Below the pieces are notes generated by a model, which saw nothing but the letters and a program-made list of their open reading frames with translations, was not told the origin of the DNA and ran no database searches. From Oscillospiraceae bacterium (GTDB lineage: Bacteria; Bacillota; Clostridia; Oscillospirales; Oscillospiraceae), in the NCBI GenBank assembly GCA_015067835.1, contig SVLS01000022.1:1-33954 (forward strand): a stretch of 33,954 bases of DNA, in the 5' to 3' direction. Made by a program: the position numbers and the translations under genes. The stretch's first letter is position 1; each line of letters starts with the position of its first letter. Below, one piece after another: positions 8,334-17,526 of this stretch.

Positions 8334-8362
8334 ATTATAGCACAGTTTTTTCCATTAAGCAA
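8334..8362 (-). promoter_or_regulatory. sigma-A promoter of dut, overlapping the trxB stop
   Basis: On the minus strand: TTGCTT, 17-base spacer, consensus TATAAT. The -35 element lies across the last codons and stop of trxB, so dut can be transcribed independently of the thioredoxin genes. Confidence 0.7.
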
Positions 8363-9281
8363 CCGTTACAGCCAGATACTCCTCAATTTGATGAGCCGCT
8401 ACTGCACCATCTGCTGTTGCAGTCACAATTTGCCGCACTGCCTTGGTTCGCACATCTCCCACCGCAAAAACGCCGGGAAGATTCGTCGCAGTAGATTCTC
8501 CTGCAACAAGATAGCCATTTTCGTCCAGCTCAAGAATTTCCTGAAACAGCTCTGTCGCCGGTTCTCTGCCAATGCTGACAAACAAGCCGTCCGCAGAAAG
8601 AGACTCCTCTTCCCCTGTTAAACGGTTACGAAGAACAATCCCCTCAAATCGTTGCGAATGTCGCAGCTGCGACACCTCACAGTTCCATCGAAATTCAATA
8701 TTCTGTGCCTGATGCAAGGGTTCTTCGTAGATTTTTGATGCACGCAGCTTGTCCCGACGATGCACCAGAATCACTTTCTTTGCAACCCGGGACAGCACCA
8801 ACGCATCTGCAACAGCAGAGTTTCCGCCACCCACCAAAACCACCGTTTTCCCCCGGTAGAACATTCCGTCACAGGCGGCACAGTAATGCACACCGCGTCC
8901 GGTTAACTCCTGTTCCATTGGTAGTCCTAATTTTCTTGGATTTGCTCCGGTTGCTATCACAACTGTCTTGCCATAGAAGATTCCGCTGTCGGTATGAACC
9001 TCCTTGACCGGCTCATCAAGCTTCACTGCTGCAACCTCTGCATAGACGGTCTGTGCGCCAAATCGCTCAGCCCCTTGCTGCATCTTTGTTCCCAGCGTAA
9101 AGCCGTCTATTCCCTCTTCAAAGCCGGGATAGTTGTCAATCTGATGGGTCAGCGCCATTTGTCCGCCTGCTGCCAATCGCTCCACAACCAGTGTCTGCAA
9201 CCCGGCCCGGGATGCATAAAGTGCCGCTGTGTAACCGGCAGGGCCTCCGCCCAAAACCAAAACATCATAAATCTGATTCAT
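8355..9281 (-). CDS. trxB: thioredoxin reductase (NADPH type)
   Basis: A flavoprotein disulfide reductase (308 aa) that passes electrons from NADPH through FAD to thioredoxin. It shows the N-terminal FAD fold GGGPAGYTA (residues 11-19), the redox pair CAACDG (Cys134, Cys137), the second nucleotide fold VGGGNSAVADAL (150-161), HRRDKLRAS consistent with NADPH rather than NADH preference, and the C-terminal FAD motif GVFAVGDVR. The start follows AAGGAG at 8 bases. It lies 40 bases downstream of trxA on the same strand, and the two form the thioredoxin system operon. Confidence 0.96.
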   Translation of the reverse strand: MNQIYDVLVLGGGPAGYTAALYASRAGLQTLVVERLAAGGQMALTHQIDNYPGFEEGIDGFTLGTKMQQGAERFGAQTVYAEVAAVKLDEPVKEVHTDSGIFYGKTVVIATGANPRKLGLPMEQELTGRGVHYCAACDGMFYRGKTVVLVGGGNSAVADALVLSRVAKKVILVHRRDKLRASKIYEEPLHQAQNIEFRWNCEVSQLRHSQRFEGIVLRNRLTGEEESLSADGLFVSIGREPATELFQEILELDENGYLVAGESTATNLPGVFAVGDVRTKAVRQIVTATADGAVAAHQIEEYLAVTVA

Positions 9282-9321
9282 ACTGCATTCTCCTTTTTAC
9301 AGGACATCTCCCAGTTCTTGT

Positions 9322-9630
9322 TTAGGGCAGCATTGAAAGAATCTGTGCCTTGGATTTTGCACCGGTAGACTGGGTTAAAATCTTTCCGTCCTTCATAACG
9401 ACCAGAGTGGGAATGCTGAACACCTGAAACTGACTTGCCAGTTCCGGCTGGGCATCCACATCTACCTTGCACACCCGAATCTCCTCATTTTCCTCCGCAA
9501 TTTCATCAATGATCGGACCGACCATCCGGCAAGGGCCGCACCAGGATGCAAAGAAGTCCAGCAGAACAACCTTCTCGCTATTCATAACTTCCTTTTCAAA
9601 GTTTTCTTTTGTGATATTTAATACTGACAT
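9322..9630 (-). CDS. trxA: thioredoxin
   Basis: Classical cytoplasmic thioredoxin (102 aa) with the active site WCGPC (Cys31, Cys34) after the DFFASW strand, and the cis-proline loop SIPT. It reduces protein disulfides and is recharged by the thioredoxin reductase encoded just downstream. The ATG follows AAGGAGG at 8 bases. Upstream there is a possible -10 (TAGAAT) but I could not match a -35, so no promoter is called. Confidence 0.97.
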   Translation of the reverse strand: MSVLNITKENFEKEVMNSEKVVLLDFFASWCGPCRMVGPIIDEIAEENEEIRVCKVDVDAQPELASQFQVFSIPTLVVMKDGKILTQSTGAKSKAQILSMLP

Positions 9631-9716
9631 GTTATTGTCCTCCTTATTTCTTTTTGTAGCTTTATTCTACCCCATTTTGTTGCAGACTTCCGTGATAAAA
9701 TCACAAAATATCTTTC

Positions 9717-9745
9717 TTGCTTCTTTTAATCTTTTGATATAGTAT
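9717..9745 (+). promoter_or_regulatory. candidate promoter of the YtqA-type gene
   Basis: TTGCTT, 17-base spacer, TAGTAT on the plus strand, about 32 bases before the ATG. The -10 region is AT-rich, so the exact register is uncertain. Confidence 0.5.
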
Positions 9746-9777
9746 AAATATGGAAGCTTACGAAAGCGAGGTTCTGT

Positions 9778-10647
9778 ATGTACACAACATTATCCCAACA
9801 CTATCAGGAAAAATTTGGATGCAAGGTCTACAAGCTTGCCATTGACGCCGGCTTCACCTGTCCCAATCGGGACGGAACGGCAGGCGTAGGTGGCTGCACC
9901 TTCTGCGCCGGTGACGGCTCCGGCTTCTTCGCCGAAAAACAATGCGCTACTGTTGCACAGCAGCTGGAAAATGCAAAAAAGCGGGTGGAAGCAAAAAATA
10001 AAGGTGGTAAGTATATTGCCTATTTTCAGTCCTTTACCAATACTTACGCTTCTGTTTCTTATCTTAAAACCCTTTATTGCCAGGCAATGGAGCCGGAGGA
10101 TATTGTAGGACTGTCCATTGGTACCCGGCCGGACTGTCTGTCTGAGGAAGTTGTTGCGTGTCTGGCAGAGCTGAATCAAATCAAACCCATCAGCGTGGAG
10201 CTTGGACTTCAGACCATCCACCAAAGGACCGCGGATGCCTTCCATCGAGGATATGAAACCCATGTATATTATGATGCTGTGAAGCGGCTGAAAAAGGCAG
10301 GCATTGAAGTGGTGACCCATCTCATTTTGGGACTTCCCGGTGAAACGAAGCAGATGATGTTGGAATCGACGCAATCCACAGTAAATGCAGGTACAGACGG
10401 CATTAAATTCCATCTTCTTCATGTGCTTGGTGGCACACAGTTGGAAGAAGAATATCAAAGCGGTGCCTTTTCCTGCCTGACACTGGAGGAGTATGGCGAC
10501 ATTCTGAAAGACTGTCTCGCTCTCGTCCCACAAAATGTGGTTATCCACCGCATAACCGGTGATGGCGCAAAAAAAGATTTGGTGGCACCGATGTGGTCAG
10601 CCGATAAAAAACGGGTGCTGAACTATCTGAATCGAATTTTGAAATAA
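9778..10647 (+). CDS. ytqA: radical SAM protein, YtqA family (TIGR01212)
   Basis: A 289-aa radical SAM enzyme. The 4Fe-4S/SAM site is the family-specific pattern with Cys28, Cys40 and Cys43 (CPNRDG...GGCTFC) rather than the usual CxxxCxxC. The TIM-barrel segments SIGTRPDCL, VELGLQT and THLILGLPGE match the YtqA/YhcC branch related to Elp3-type radical SAM proteins. Its substrate is not established from sequence. The ribosome site (GCGAGG) is modest. It appears monocistronic, just upstream of the pyrimidine operon but with a separate promoter in between. Confidence 0.88.
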   Translation: MYTTLSQHYQEKFGCKVYKLAIDAGFTCPNRDGTAGVGGCTFCAGDGSGFFAEKQCATVAQQLENAKKRVEAKNKGGKYIAYFQSFTNTYASVSYLKTLYCQAMEPEDIVGLSIGTRPDCLSEEVVACLAELNQIKPISVELGLQTIHQRTADAFHRGYETHVYYDAVKRLKKAGIEVVTHLILGLPGETKQMMLESTQSTVNAGTDGIKFHLLHVLGGTQLEEEYQSGAFSCLTLEEYGDILKDCLALVPQNVVIHRITGDGAKKDLVAPMWSADKKRVLNYLNRILK

Positions 10648-10672
10648 TCCAGTATTTTCTTGTATAAGTCTG

Positions 10673-10701
10673 TTGACAAGACGTTTTTCCTATGGTAGAA
10701 T
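10673..10701 (+). promoter_or_regulatory. strong promoter of the pyr operon
   Basis: Perfect TTGACA, 17-base spacer, TAGAAT. The leader to the pyrC start is only about 45 bases and contains no room for a PyrR-type antiterminator/terminator or a riboswitch. Any pyrimidine control must therefore act on initiation, on translation or by an unrecognised mechanism. Confidence 0.85.
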
Positions 10702-10752
10702 AGGCGAGATAAAGAAAGCTACAAATCCTTAACTGGAAAGGAGTTTACGGTT

Positions 10753-11982
10753 ATGCAGAATCAGAACACGCCTATGCTGGATGCCATTTGTGGTAACGGT
10801 GTTCGTGTTTCTATTTTAGAGCGTCTCGCATCCGTTGATTTGTGTACTTTCGATTCCCCCAAATATGCTGTTTTTCCCGGCTTTTGTGATGTGCATGTGC
10901 ACTTCAGAGAGCCGGGCTTTTCTTATAAGGAAACCATTTTCTCCGGTTCCCTTGCAGCAGCGCACGGAGGGTACACAGCCGTTTGCACGATGCCCAATCT
11001 CAATCCCGTTCCCGACAGCAAAGCGCATTTGAAGGAACAGCTGGATCTCATTAAAGAGGACGGCTTGATTCACATTTATCCCTACGGCTCTATTACCGCA
11101 GGGCAAATGGGTGGCGCACTTTCCGAAATGAAGGCGCTTGCCCCTCAGGTAATCGGATTTACCGATGACGGCAAAGGGGTGCAGTCGGATGATTTAATGC
11201 GCAGCGCAATGAAGCAGGCCAAGCAGCTTGGCAAGCTCATTGTCGCTCATTGCGAAGACAATTCCCTGTTAAATGGCGGCTACATTCATGATGGTGATTA
11301 TGCCAAGGCAAACCATCATCGGGGCATTTCCTCTGAAAGCGAATGGAAGCAGGTGCAGCGGGATCTGGCGCTGGTAAAGGAAACAGGCTGCGCCTATCAT
11401 ATCTGTCACGTCTCCACCAAGGAGTCTGTGGAACTGATTCGCCAGGCAAAAAAAGAAGGACTGAATGTCACCTGTGAAACAGCGCCCCACTATTTGATTT
11501 TGGACGATTCCTATTTGCAGGAGGATGGCTGCTTTAAAATGAATCCTCCCCTGCGCAGCACACAGGATCGGCAAGCCTTAATTGCAGGCATTCAGGACGG
11601 CACAATCGATATGATTGCCACCGACCACGCACCCCACACCCAGGAAGAAAAAAGCAAAGGTCTGGATGACAGCTGCTTCGGAATTGTGGGGCTGGAAACG
11701 GCTTTTCCTCTTCTGTACACCTATCTTGTGCAGGAAGGTGTGATTACGATGGAGAAGCTGCTGCAGCTGCTGGTCACCAACCCCAGAAAGCGCTTTCGTA
11801 TACCAATGACCACCGATTTTTCCGTGTGGGATATGAGCCAGAGCTATATCATTGACCCGGCAGAATTCCAGTCTCAGGGAAAATCCACACCTTTTTCCGG
11901 CTGGCGTGTATGGGGCAAATGCTTGGCCACCGTATGCGACGGTAAACTGGTATGGTTAGAAAAGGTAAGAAACAGCAAATAA
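10753..11982 (+). CDS. pyrC: dihydroorotase, type I
   Basis: A cytoplasmic amidohydrolase (409 aa) that interconverts carbamoyl aspartate and dihydroorotate, the third step of UMP synthesis. Metal ligands are visible: HVH at residues 48-50 in DVHVHFREPG, the bridging aspartate in FTDDGKG (around 138), His166 (AHCED), His219 (CHVS) and Asp291 (ATDHAPH). A bridging Asp instead of a carboxylated lysine marks the bacterial type I enzyme. AAAGGAG lies 9 bases before the ATG. It is the first gene of the operon, directly behind the strong promoter. The N-terminal beta domain is short compared with many homologues. Confidence 0.94.
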   Translation: MQNQNTPMLDAICGNGVRVSILERLASVDLCTFDSPKYAVFPGFCDVHVHFREPGFSYKETIFSGSLAAAHGGYTAVCTMPNLNPVPDSKAHLKEQLDLIKEDGLIHIYPYGSITAGQMGGALSEMKALAPQVIGFTDDGKGVQSDDLMRSAMKQAKQLGKLIVAHCEDNSLLNGGYIHDGDYAKANHHRGISSESEWKQVQRDLALVKETGCAYHICHVSTKESVELIRQAKKEGLNVTCETAPHYLILDDSYLQEDGCFKMNPPLRSTQDRQALIAGIQDGTIDMIATDHAPHTQEEKSKGLDDSCFGIVGLETAFPLLYTYLVQEGVITMEKLLQLLVTNPRKRFRIPMTTDFSVWDMSQSYIIDPAEFQSQGKSTPFSGWRVWGKCLATVCDGKLVWLEKVRNSK

Positions 11983-12009
11983 TATCATAAAACAAACGGG
12001 GGCATTTCC

Positions 12010-15000
12010 ATGGCAAAGCGAAACGATATTAAGAAAATAATGATTATAGGCTCCGGGCCGATTGTAATTGGACAAGCGGCAGAATTTGATTATGCCGGCA
12101 CGCAGGCTTGCCTTGCCTTAAAGGAAGAAGGCTATGAGGTGGTTTTGGTGAACTCCAATCCCGCCACGATTATGACAGACACCACCATAGCGGATAAGGT
12201 TTATATGGAACCGCTCACTCTGGAATATGTAGCGAAAATCATCCGTTATGAGCGGCCCGACGCCATTGTTCCCGGCATTGGCGGTCAAACCGGACTGAAT
12301 TTGGCTATGCAGCTGGAGAAAAAAGGCATCTTGAAGGAATGCCGTGTAAAGCTTCTGGGCACCTCCAGCCAGTCTATTGAGCGTGCTGAGGACCGGGAGC
12401 TGTTCAAGGAGCTGTGTGAATCCATCGGTGAGCCGGTAATTCCCTCGGAAATCACCTATTCCATCGATGAAGCCAAGGAAGCCGCTCTTCGCATCGGTTA
12501 TCCGGTTGTTTTGCGCCCTGCCTTTACGCTGGGGGGTACCGGCGGTGGCTTTGCCTACACGGAAGAAGAGCTGGTGGAGGTTGGTTTAAACGCCTTTAAG
12601 CTCTCTCCTGTTCATCAGGTACTTGTGGAGAAATCCGTCAAGGGCTATAAGGAAATCGAATTTGAGGTTATGCGCGACAGCGCCGGTCACGCCATTACCA
12701 TCTGTGGTATGGAAAACATCGACCCGGTGGGCGTTCACACCGGCGACAGTCTGGTGGTTGCTCCCATTATGACCTTGACACCTCAGGAGCAGAAAATGCT
12801 GAACGACTCTGCTCTGAAGCTAATTCAAGAGTTGGAAATTGAGGGCGGCTGTAATGTACAGTTTGCCTTAAAGCCCAATTCCTCGGAGTATTATCTGATT
12901 GAGGTAAATCCCCGTGTTTCCCGCTCCTCCGCTCTGGCATCCAAGGCATCCGGCTATCCCATCGCAAAGGTAACTGCCAAAATTGCTGTGGGTATGACTC
13001 TGGACGAAATTCAAATTGCAAACACAACTGCTTCTTTTGAGCCTAAGCTTGACTATGTGATTTCAAAGCTGCCCCGTTTCCCCTTTGATAAATTTGCCTC
13101 TGCCACCAATCTTCTTGGTACCCAAATGAAAGCCACCGGCGAAATTATGGGCATTGGCTCTACGCTGGAGGAATGTCTGCTGAAATCCGTGCGTTCTCTG
13201 GAAATCGGATGCTGTCATCTCCATCTGCCGAAATTCGACACAATGGAAACGGCGGCTCTGTGGCAGTACATTTCCCAATTCCGTGACGACAATATTTTTG
13301 CCATTGCAGAATTACTCCGTCGCGGTGCTGATGTGGAAGATCTCCACAAAACCACACAGATTACTGCTTACTTCCTTGAATCCATTTGCAAAATCGTGAG
13401 GATGGAAGACACCATCAAGGAAAACATTGGCAATATAGATGTACTGAAGGATGCCAAGACAATGGGCTTCAGCGATAAATATATCGCCAAGCTATGGGGC
13501 AAAAAAGAGCTGGAGATTTATCATCTGCGCTTGCACAACCATCTTCTGCCGGTATTCCGGATGGTGGACACCTGCCATACCGGTGCCTATATCCCCTATT
13601 TTTACTCCTCCTACACTGGAGAAAATGCGTCTGTCCTGACGAATAAAAAGAAAATTATTGTGCTTGGTGCCGGTCCTATTCGCATTGGTCAGGGTGTGGA
13701 ATTTGACTATTCCACCGTTCACGCTGTGATGACCATTAAAAAGGCCGGCTATGAAGCCATTATCATCAATAACAATCCCGAAACGGTGTCCACCGATTAT
13801 ACCACTGCGGACAAGCTGTATTTTGAGCCTCTGACAACTGAAGATGTGATGAACATCATTGCTTTTGAACAGCCCGAGGGCGTCATTGCATCCTTGGGCG
13901 GACAAACAGCCATCAACCTGGCTCAGCCTTTGGCTGACCGGGGCGTGCGCATTATCGGTACAGATTGCGCCGCCATTGACAAGGCTGAAGACCGCAACGC
14001 CTTTGAGCATCTTCTCAATGAGCTGAATATCCCCCGTGCAAAGGGTGAGGCCGTTACCAATGTGGAAGATGGCATTCGGGCCGCCACAGAAATTGGATAC
14101 CCGGTTTTGGTTCGTCCCTCCTTTGTGCTTGGCGGACGGGCAATGCAAATCGTTTCAAACGAAGCTCAGCTTCGCCACTATTTGAAAAATGCTGTGGAAA
14201 TTGATGAGGATAAGCCCGTCCTGGTTGACAAGTATATTGAAGGACGGGAAGTGGAAATCGATGCAATCTGTGATGGCCGTGATGTCTTTGTCCCCGGCAT
14301 TATGGAGCTGGTGGAACGCACCGGCGTACACTCCGGCGACTCAATTTCTGTCTACCCTCCCTTTTCTATATCCCCTGTGGTAAAGGGAAAAATTCTGCAG
14401 TATGCCAAAAAGCTTGGTCTGGGAATCGGTATTATCGGTCTTTATAATATTCAGTTTATTGTGGATAAGGATGATAATGTATTTATCATTGAGGTTAATC
14501 CCCGCTCCTCCCGCACCGTTCCCTTCCTCAGCAAAGCAACCGGTTATTCTCTTGCGGATATTGCAACAGAGGTTATCCTCGGAAAAAGCCTGAAAGAGCA
14601 AGGACTATTTGACATCTATCCCACAGAAAAGGAGCGCTGGTATGTAAAAGCGCCTGTCTTTTCTTTTAATAAAATCCGCGGTCTGGATGCCTATCTCTCC
14701 CCGGAAATGAAGTCCACCGGTGAAGCAATTGGCTATGATAAAACCTTGAACCGCGCGCTTTATAAGGCACTTCAGGCCTCCGGAACGCACCTGCAGAACT
14801 ACGGTACCGTTTTGGTCACAATTGCCGACAAGGACAAGGAAGAGGCATTGCCGCTAATACGGCGATTCTACAACCTCGGCTTTAACATTGAAGCGACAGC
14901 AGGCACCGCCAAGTTCCTGAAGGCCAATAACATCCGCACCCACGTGCTGAGTAAAATCAGCGAGGGCAGTGACGAAATCCCCAATGCATTGCGTCAGGGA

Positions 15001-15177
15001 CACATTGCTTATGTCATTAACACCCGCAACCCCGGTGCGGATGAGGATGACGGCCTTTGCATTCGTCAAATTTCAACCGAGCATAATGTGACCATTTTCA
15101 CCGCATTGGACACTGTGAAGGTGCTCCTGGATGTTCTGGAAGAGACCACTCTGACCATCTCTACCATTGATGCGTAA
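12010..15177 (+). CDS. carB: carbamoyl-phosphate synthase large subunit
   Basis: Synthetase subunit (1055 aa, family length about 1070) making carbamoyl phosphate from bicarbonate, ammonia and two ATP. It has two homologous halves, each with a pre-ATP-grasp fold (GSGPIVIGQAAEFDYAGTQA near the N-terminus; GAGPIRIGQGVEFDYS in the second half) and an ATP-grasp domain (EVNPRVSRSSAL; EVNPRSSRT). A C-terminal MGS-like regulatory domain covers about the last 130 residues. The small glutaminase subunit CarA, its obligate partner for glutamine-dependent activity, is not in the window. The start follows GGGGG; pyrC ends 27 bases upstream. Confidence 0.97.
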   Translation: MAKRNDIKKIMIIGSGPIVIGQAAEFDYAGTQACLALKEEGYEVVLVNSNPATIMTDTTIADKVYMEPLTLEYVAKIIRYERPDAIVPGIGGQTGLNLAMQLEKKGILKECRVKLLGTSSQSIERAEDRELFKELCESIGEPVIPSEITYSIDEAKEAALRIGYPVVLRPAFTLGGTGGGFAYTEEELVEVGLNAFKLSPVHQVLVEKSVKGYKEIEFEVMRDSAGHAITICGMENIDPVGVHTGDSLVVAPIMTLTPQEQKMLNDSALKLIQELEIEGGCNVQFALKPNSSEYYLIEVNPRVSRSSALASKASGYPIAKVTAKIAVGMTLDEIQIANTTASFEPKLDYVISKLPRFPFDKFASATNLLGTQMKATGEIMGIGSTLEECLLKSVRSLEIGCCHLHLPKFDTMETAALWQYISQFRDDNIFAIAELLRRGADVEDLHKTTQITAYFLESICKIVRMEDTIKENIGNIDVLKDAKTMGFSDKYIAKLWGKKELEIYHLRLHNHLLPVFRMVDTCHTGAYIPYFYSSYTGENASVLTNKKKIIVLGAGPIRIGQGVEFDYSTVHAVMTIKKAGYEAIIINNNPETVSTDYTTADKLYFEPLTTEDVMNIIAFEQPEGVIASLGGQTAINLAQPLADRGVRIIGTDCAAIDKAEDRNAFEHLLNELNIPRAKGEAVTNVEDGIRAATEIGYPVLVRPSFVLGGRAMQIVSNEAQLRHYLKNAVEIDEDKPVLVDKYIEGREVEIDAICDGRDVFVPGIMELVERTGVHSGDSISVYPPFSISPVVKGKILQYAKKLGLGIGIIGLYNIQFIVDKDDNVFIIEVNPRSSRTVPFLSKATGYSLADIATEVILGKSLKEQGLFDIYPTEKERWYVKAPVFSFNKIRGLDAYLSPEMKSTGEAIGYDKTLNRALYKALQASGTHLQNYGTVLVTIADKDKEEALPLIRRFYNLGFNIEATAGTAKFLKANNIRTHVLSKISEGSDEIPNALRQGHIAYVINTRNPGADEDDGLCIRQISTEHNVTIFTALDTVKVLLDVLEETTLTISTIDA

Positions 15178-15187
15178 GGAGAATGGA

Positions 15188-15919
15188 ATGAAGCAGTGTA
15201 TTTTTAAAATCACCAGCAATGAACCGCTGACACAAAGTGTTTACCGGATGGTATTGCGCGGAGATACCTCTGCCATTACCGCACCGGGACAATTCATCAA
15301 TATTCAGCTTGACGGACTGTACCTGCGCCGTCCTATCTCCGTCTGTGATTATGACGAAAGCTCCGTCACCATTCTTTATAAGGTTGTCGGTGCAGGTACG
15401 CTGCAGCTGTCTCAAATGCCTGTCGGAGCATCCTTGGATGTTCTCACCGGGCTGGGTAATGGCTATGATCTCACACTATCCGGAGACCGCCCGCTGCTGC
15501 TGGGCGGCGGTGTCGGCATCCCACCTCTTTATCGCCTGGCAAAGGAATTCATTTCTCAGGGAAAATCTGTTTCTGTTGTTTTAGGCTTTAACACCGCTGA
15601 TGAGATCTTCTATGAGAACGACTTTCGTGCATTGGGCTGCGACGTGCAGGTTACAACCGTAGATGGTTCTTATGGTAAAAAAGGCTTTGTCACAGATGCC
15701 CTTCCCCAAAACTATACCTATTTCTATACCTGCGGGCCTGAGCCAATGCTGAAAGCAGTTTATAAAGCCACCGTCACCTCTGGGCAAATGAGCTTTGAAG
15801 AACGGATGGGCTGCGGATTCGGAGCCTGTATGGGTTGCTCCTGCAAAACCTTAACCGGCTACAAGCGCATCTGTAAGGACGGACCCGTAATGAAGAAGGA
15901 GGAAATCTTATGGGATTAG
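15188..15919 (+). CDS. pyrK: dihydroorotate dehydrogenase electron-transfer subunit
   Basis: A 243-aa flavoprotein of the ferredoxin reductase family that links PyrD (class 1B) to NAD. It has an N-terminal FAD-binding barrel (RRPISVCDYD), a central NAD-binding domain (GGGVGIPPLY) and a C-terminal 2Fe-2S cluster with cysteines at about 209, 214, 217 and 229 (CGFGACMGC...C). An in-frame ATG exists at 15167 inside carB, but the start at 15188 is preferred because AAGGAG stands 6 bases before it, overlapping the carB stop. The gene overlaps pyrD by 10 bases. Confidence 0.95.
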   Translation: MKQCIFKITSNEPLTQSVYRMVLRGDTSAITAPGQFINIQLDGLYLRRPISVCDYDESSVTILYKVVGAGTLQLSQMPVGASLDVLTGLGNGYDLTLSGDRPLLLGGGVGIPPLYRLAKEFISQGKSVSVVLGFNTADEIFYENDFRALGCDVQVTTVDGSYGKKGFVTDALPQNYTYFYTCGPEPMLKAVYKATVTSGQMSFEERMGCGFGACMGCSCKTLTGYKRICKDGPVMKKEEILWD

Positions 15920-16824
15920 GCGTAAATCTCTGCGGCATCTCCATCAGTAATCCTGTGATTCCCGCTTCGGGCACCTTCGGTTACGGATACGAATTTGCAG
16001 AGTTATATGACATCAATGAGTTGGGTACCTTTTCATTCAAAGGGACAACCTGGGATCCTCGCTTTGGAAATCCAACACCCCGCATTGCAGAATGTCCCGC
16101 CGGAATGATCAATGCTGTCGGCCTTCAGAATCCCGGCGTTGAAAAGGTCATTTCGGAAGAACTGCCCAAGCTGAAAAGCTGCTTCCATAAGCCTGTTATG
16201 GCCAACGTCTCCGGCTTTTCCATAGATGACTACGCCTATACCTGTGAAAAGCTGGACAAGGAGCCTCAGGTAGGCTGGCTGGAGGTCAATGTAAGCTGCC
16301 CCAACGTACACGGCGGCGGTATGAGCTTTGGTACACAGCCGGAAGCTGCCGCTGAGGTCACAAGAGCTGTCAAGGCCGTCACAACGAAGCCGGTTATCAT
16401 CAAGCTTTCTCCCAATGTGACGGACATCGTCGCGATTGCCAAAGCCTGTGAGGATGCCGGTGCAGATGGAATCAGTCTGATCAACACCCTTTTGGGTATG
16501 CGTATTAATCTTCACAGCCGCAAACCGGTAATCGCCAATACCATGGGAGGATATTCCGGACCGGGAATCTTCCCTGTGGCATTGCGGATGGTATATCAGG
16601 TTGCGCAGGCCGTATCTATTCCGGTCATCGGTATGGGAGGCGTATCCTGCGCTGAGGATGTGATTGAGATGATGCTGGCCGGAGCAACCGCTGTTCAGAT
16701 TGGTGCCGCAAATCTCATAAACCCCTACATTTGCCGCGATATTATCCGGGATTTGCCCCGGGTAATGGAACAATACGGAATTCAAAATTTACAAGAAATA
16801 ATAGGAGGCGTAAACAATGGGTAA
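15910..16824 (+). CDS. pyrD: dihydroorotate dehydrogenase catalytic subunit, class 1B
   Basis: FMN enzyme (304 aa) oxidising dihydroorotate to orotate, working as a heterotetramer with PyrK. It is a TIM barrel with the catalytic cysteine Cys130 in VNVSCPNV, which identifies the class 1 family (class 2 uses serine). The FMN segments are ASGTFGYGYE near the N-terminus, IKLSPNV, and GMGGV/GATAVQIGAA near the C-terminus. The ATG is preceded by AGGAGG within the pyrK 3' end, so the subunits are translationally coupled. Confidence 0.96.
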   Translation: MGLGVNLCGISISNPVIPASGTFGYGYEFAELYDINELGTFSFKGTTWDPRFGNPTPRIAECPAGMINAVGLQNPGVEKVISEELPKLKSCFHKPVMANVSGFSIDDYAYTCEKLDKEPQVGWLEVNVSCPNVHGGGMSFGTQPEAAAEVTRAVKAVTTKPVIIKLSPNVTDIVAIAKACEDAGADGISLINTLLGMRINLHSRKPVIANTMGGYSGPGIFPVALRMVYQVAQAVSIPVIGMGGVSCAEDVIEMMLAGATAVQIGAANLINPYICRDIIRDLPRVMEQYGIQNLQEIIGGVNNG

Positions 16825-17515
16825 GGATGTCATCATCGCTTGCGATTTTTCTTCTGCGCAGGCAATATTCGCGTTTCTGGATCAGTTCAAAGGCAAAAAG
16901 CCGTTTGTAAAGATCGGAATGGAGCTTTTTTACTCTGAAGGTCCCGACATTGTTCGGCAAATCAAGGCTCGTGGGCATAAAATCTTTTTGGATTTAAAGC
17001 TTCACGATATTCCTACAACCGTTAGAAAGGCAATGGCCGTTTTGTCAAATCTGGATGTGGATATTTGCAATCTCCACGCCGCCGGTACCACTGCAATGAT
17101 GACCGCGGCTTTGGAGGGTTTGACCCGCACAGACGGCTCCCGCCCTCTCTTGATTGCCGTTACCCAGCTGACCTCCACAGATCAGGAAAGTATGGAAAAG
17201 GATTTGATGATCCACGCACCCCTTGATGAGGTCGTTATGCACTATGCTCAGGTCGCAAAAAACGCCGGGCTGGATGGCATTGTCTGTTCCCCTCTGGAAG
17301 CAAAAAAGGTTCATAACGCCTGCGGTCATGACTTTATAACCGTCACGCCTGGTGTACGTTTTGCCGACGGTGATGCTGGTGACCAGAAGCGCATTATGAC
17401 CCCGGCTGCCGCCAAAGCGATTGGCTCTGACTATATCGTAGTCGGCCGTCCCATCACACAAGCCAGTGATCCTGTTGCTGCTTACGAGCGGTGTGTGAGC
17501 GAATTCTGTGACTAA
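16817..17515 (+). CDS. pyrF: orotidine 5'-phosphate decarboxylase
   Basis: Final UMP-forming enzyme (232 aa, type 1 OMP decarboxylase). The catalytic charge network is visible as DLKLHDIPTT (Asp59, Lys61, Asp64). Phosphate-binding segments near the C-terminus are VTPGVRF and VGRPIT. It overlaps pyrD by 8 bases, with AGGAGG just before its ATG. pyrE follows directly after the stop. Confidence 0.96.
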   Translation: MGKDVIIACDFSSAQAIFAFLDQFKGKKPFVKIGMELFYSEGPDIVRQIKARGHKIFLDLKLHDIPTTVRKAMAVLSNLDVDICNLHAAGTTAMMTAALEGLTRTDGSRPLLIAVTQLTSTDQESMEKDLMIHAPLDEVVMHYAQVAKNAGLDGIVCSPLEAKKVHNACGHDFITVTPGVRFADGDAGDQKRIMTPAAAKAIGSDYIVVGRPITQASDPVAAYERCVSEFCD

Positions 17516-17526
17516 GGAGAATGGCA

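Noticed and set aside
9790..10548. 252-aa minus-strand ORF opposite the radical SAM gene
   Set aside because: Antisense shadow of a gene with clear cysteine motifs and its own promoter.
10702..10752. Search for a PyrR-binding loop or riboswitch before pyrC
   Set aside because: The leader is about 45 bases without a stable hairpin or T-run, too short for either.
16033..16785. 250-aa minus-strand ORF across pyrD
   Set aside because: Antisense to a fully motif-supported pyrD with overlapping operon neighbours; no ribosome site or family resemblance.
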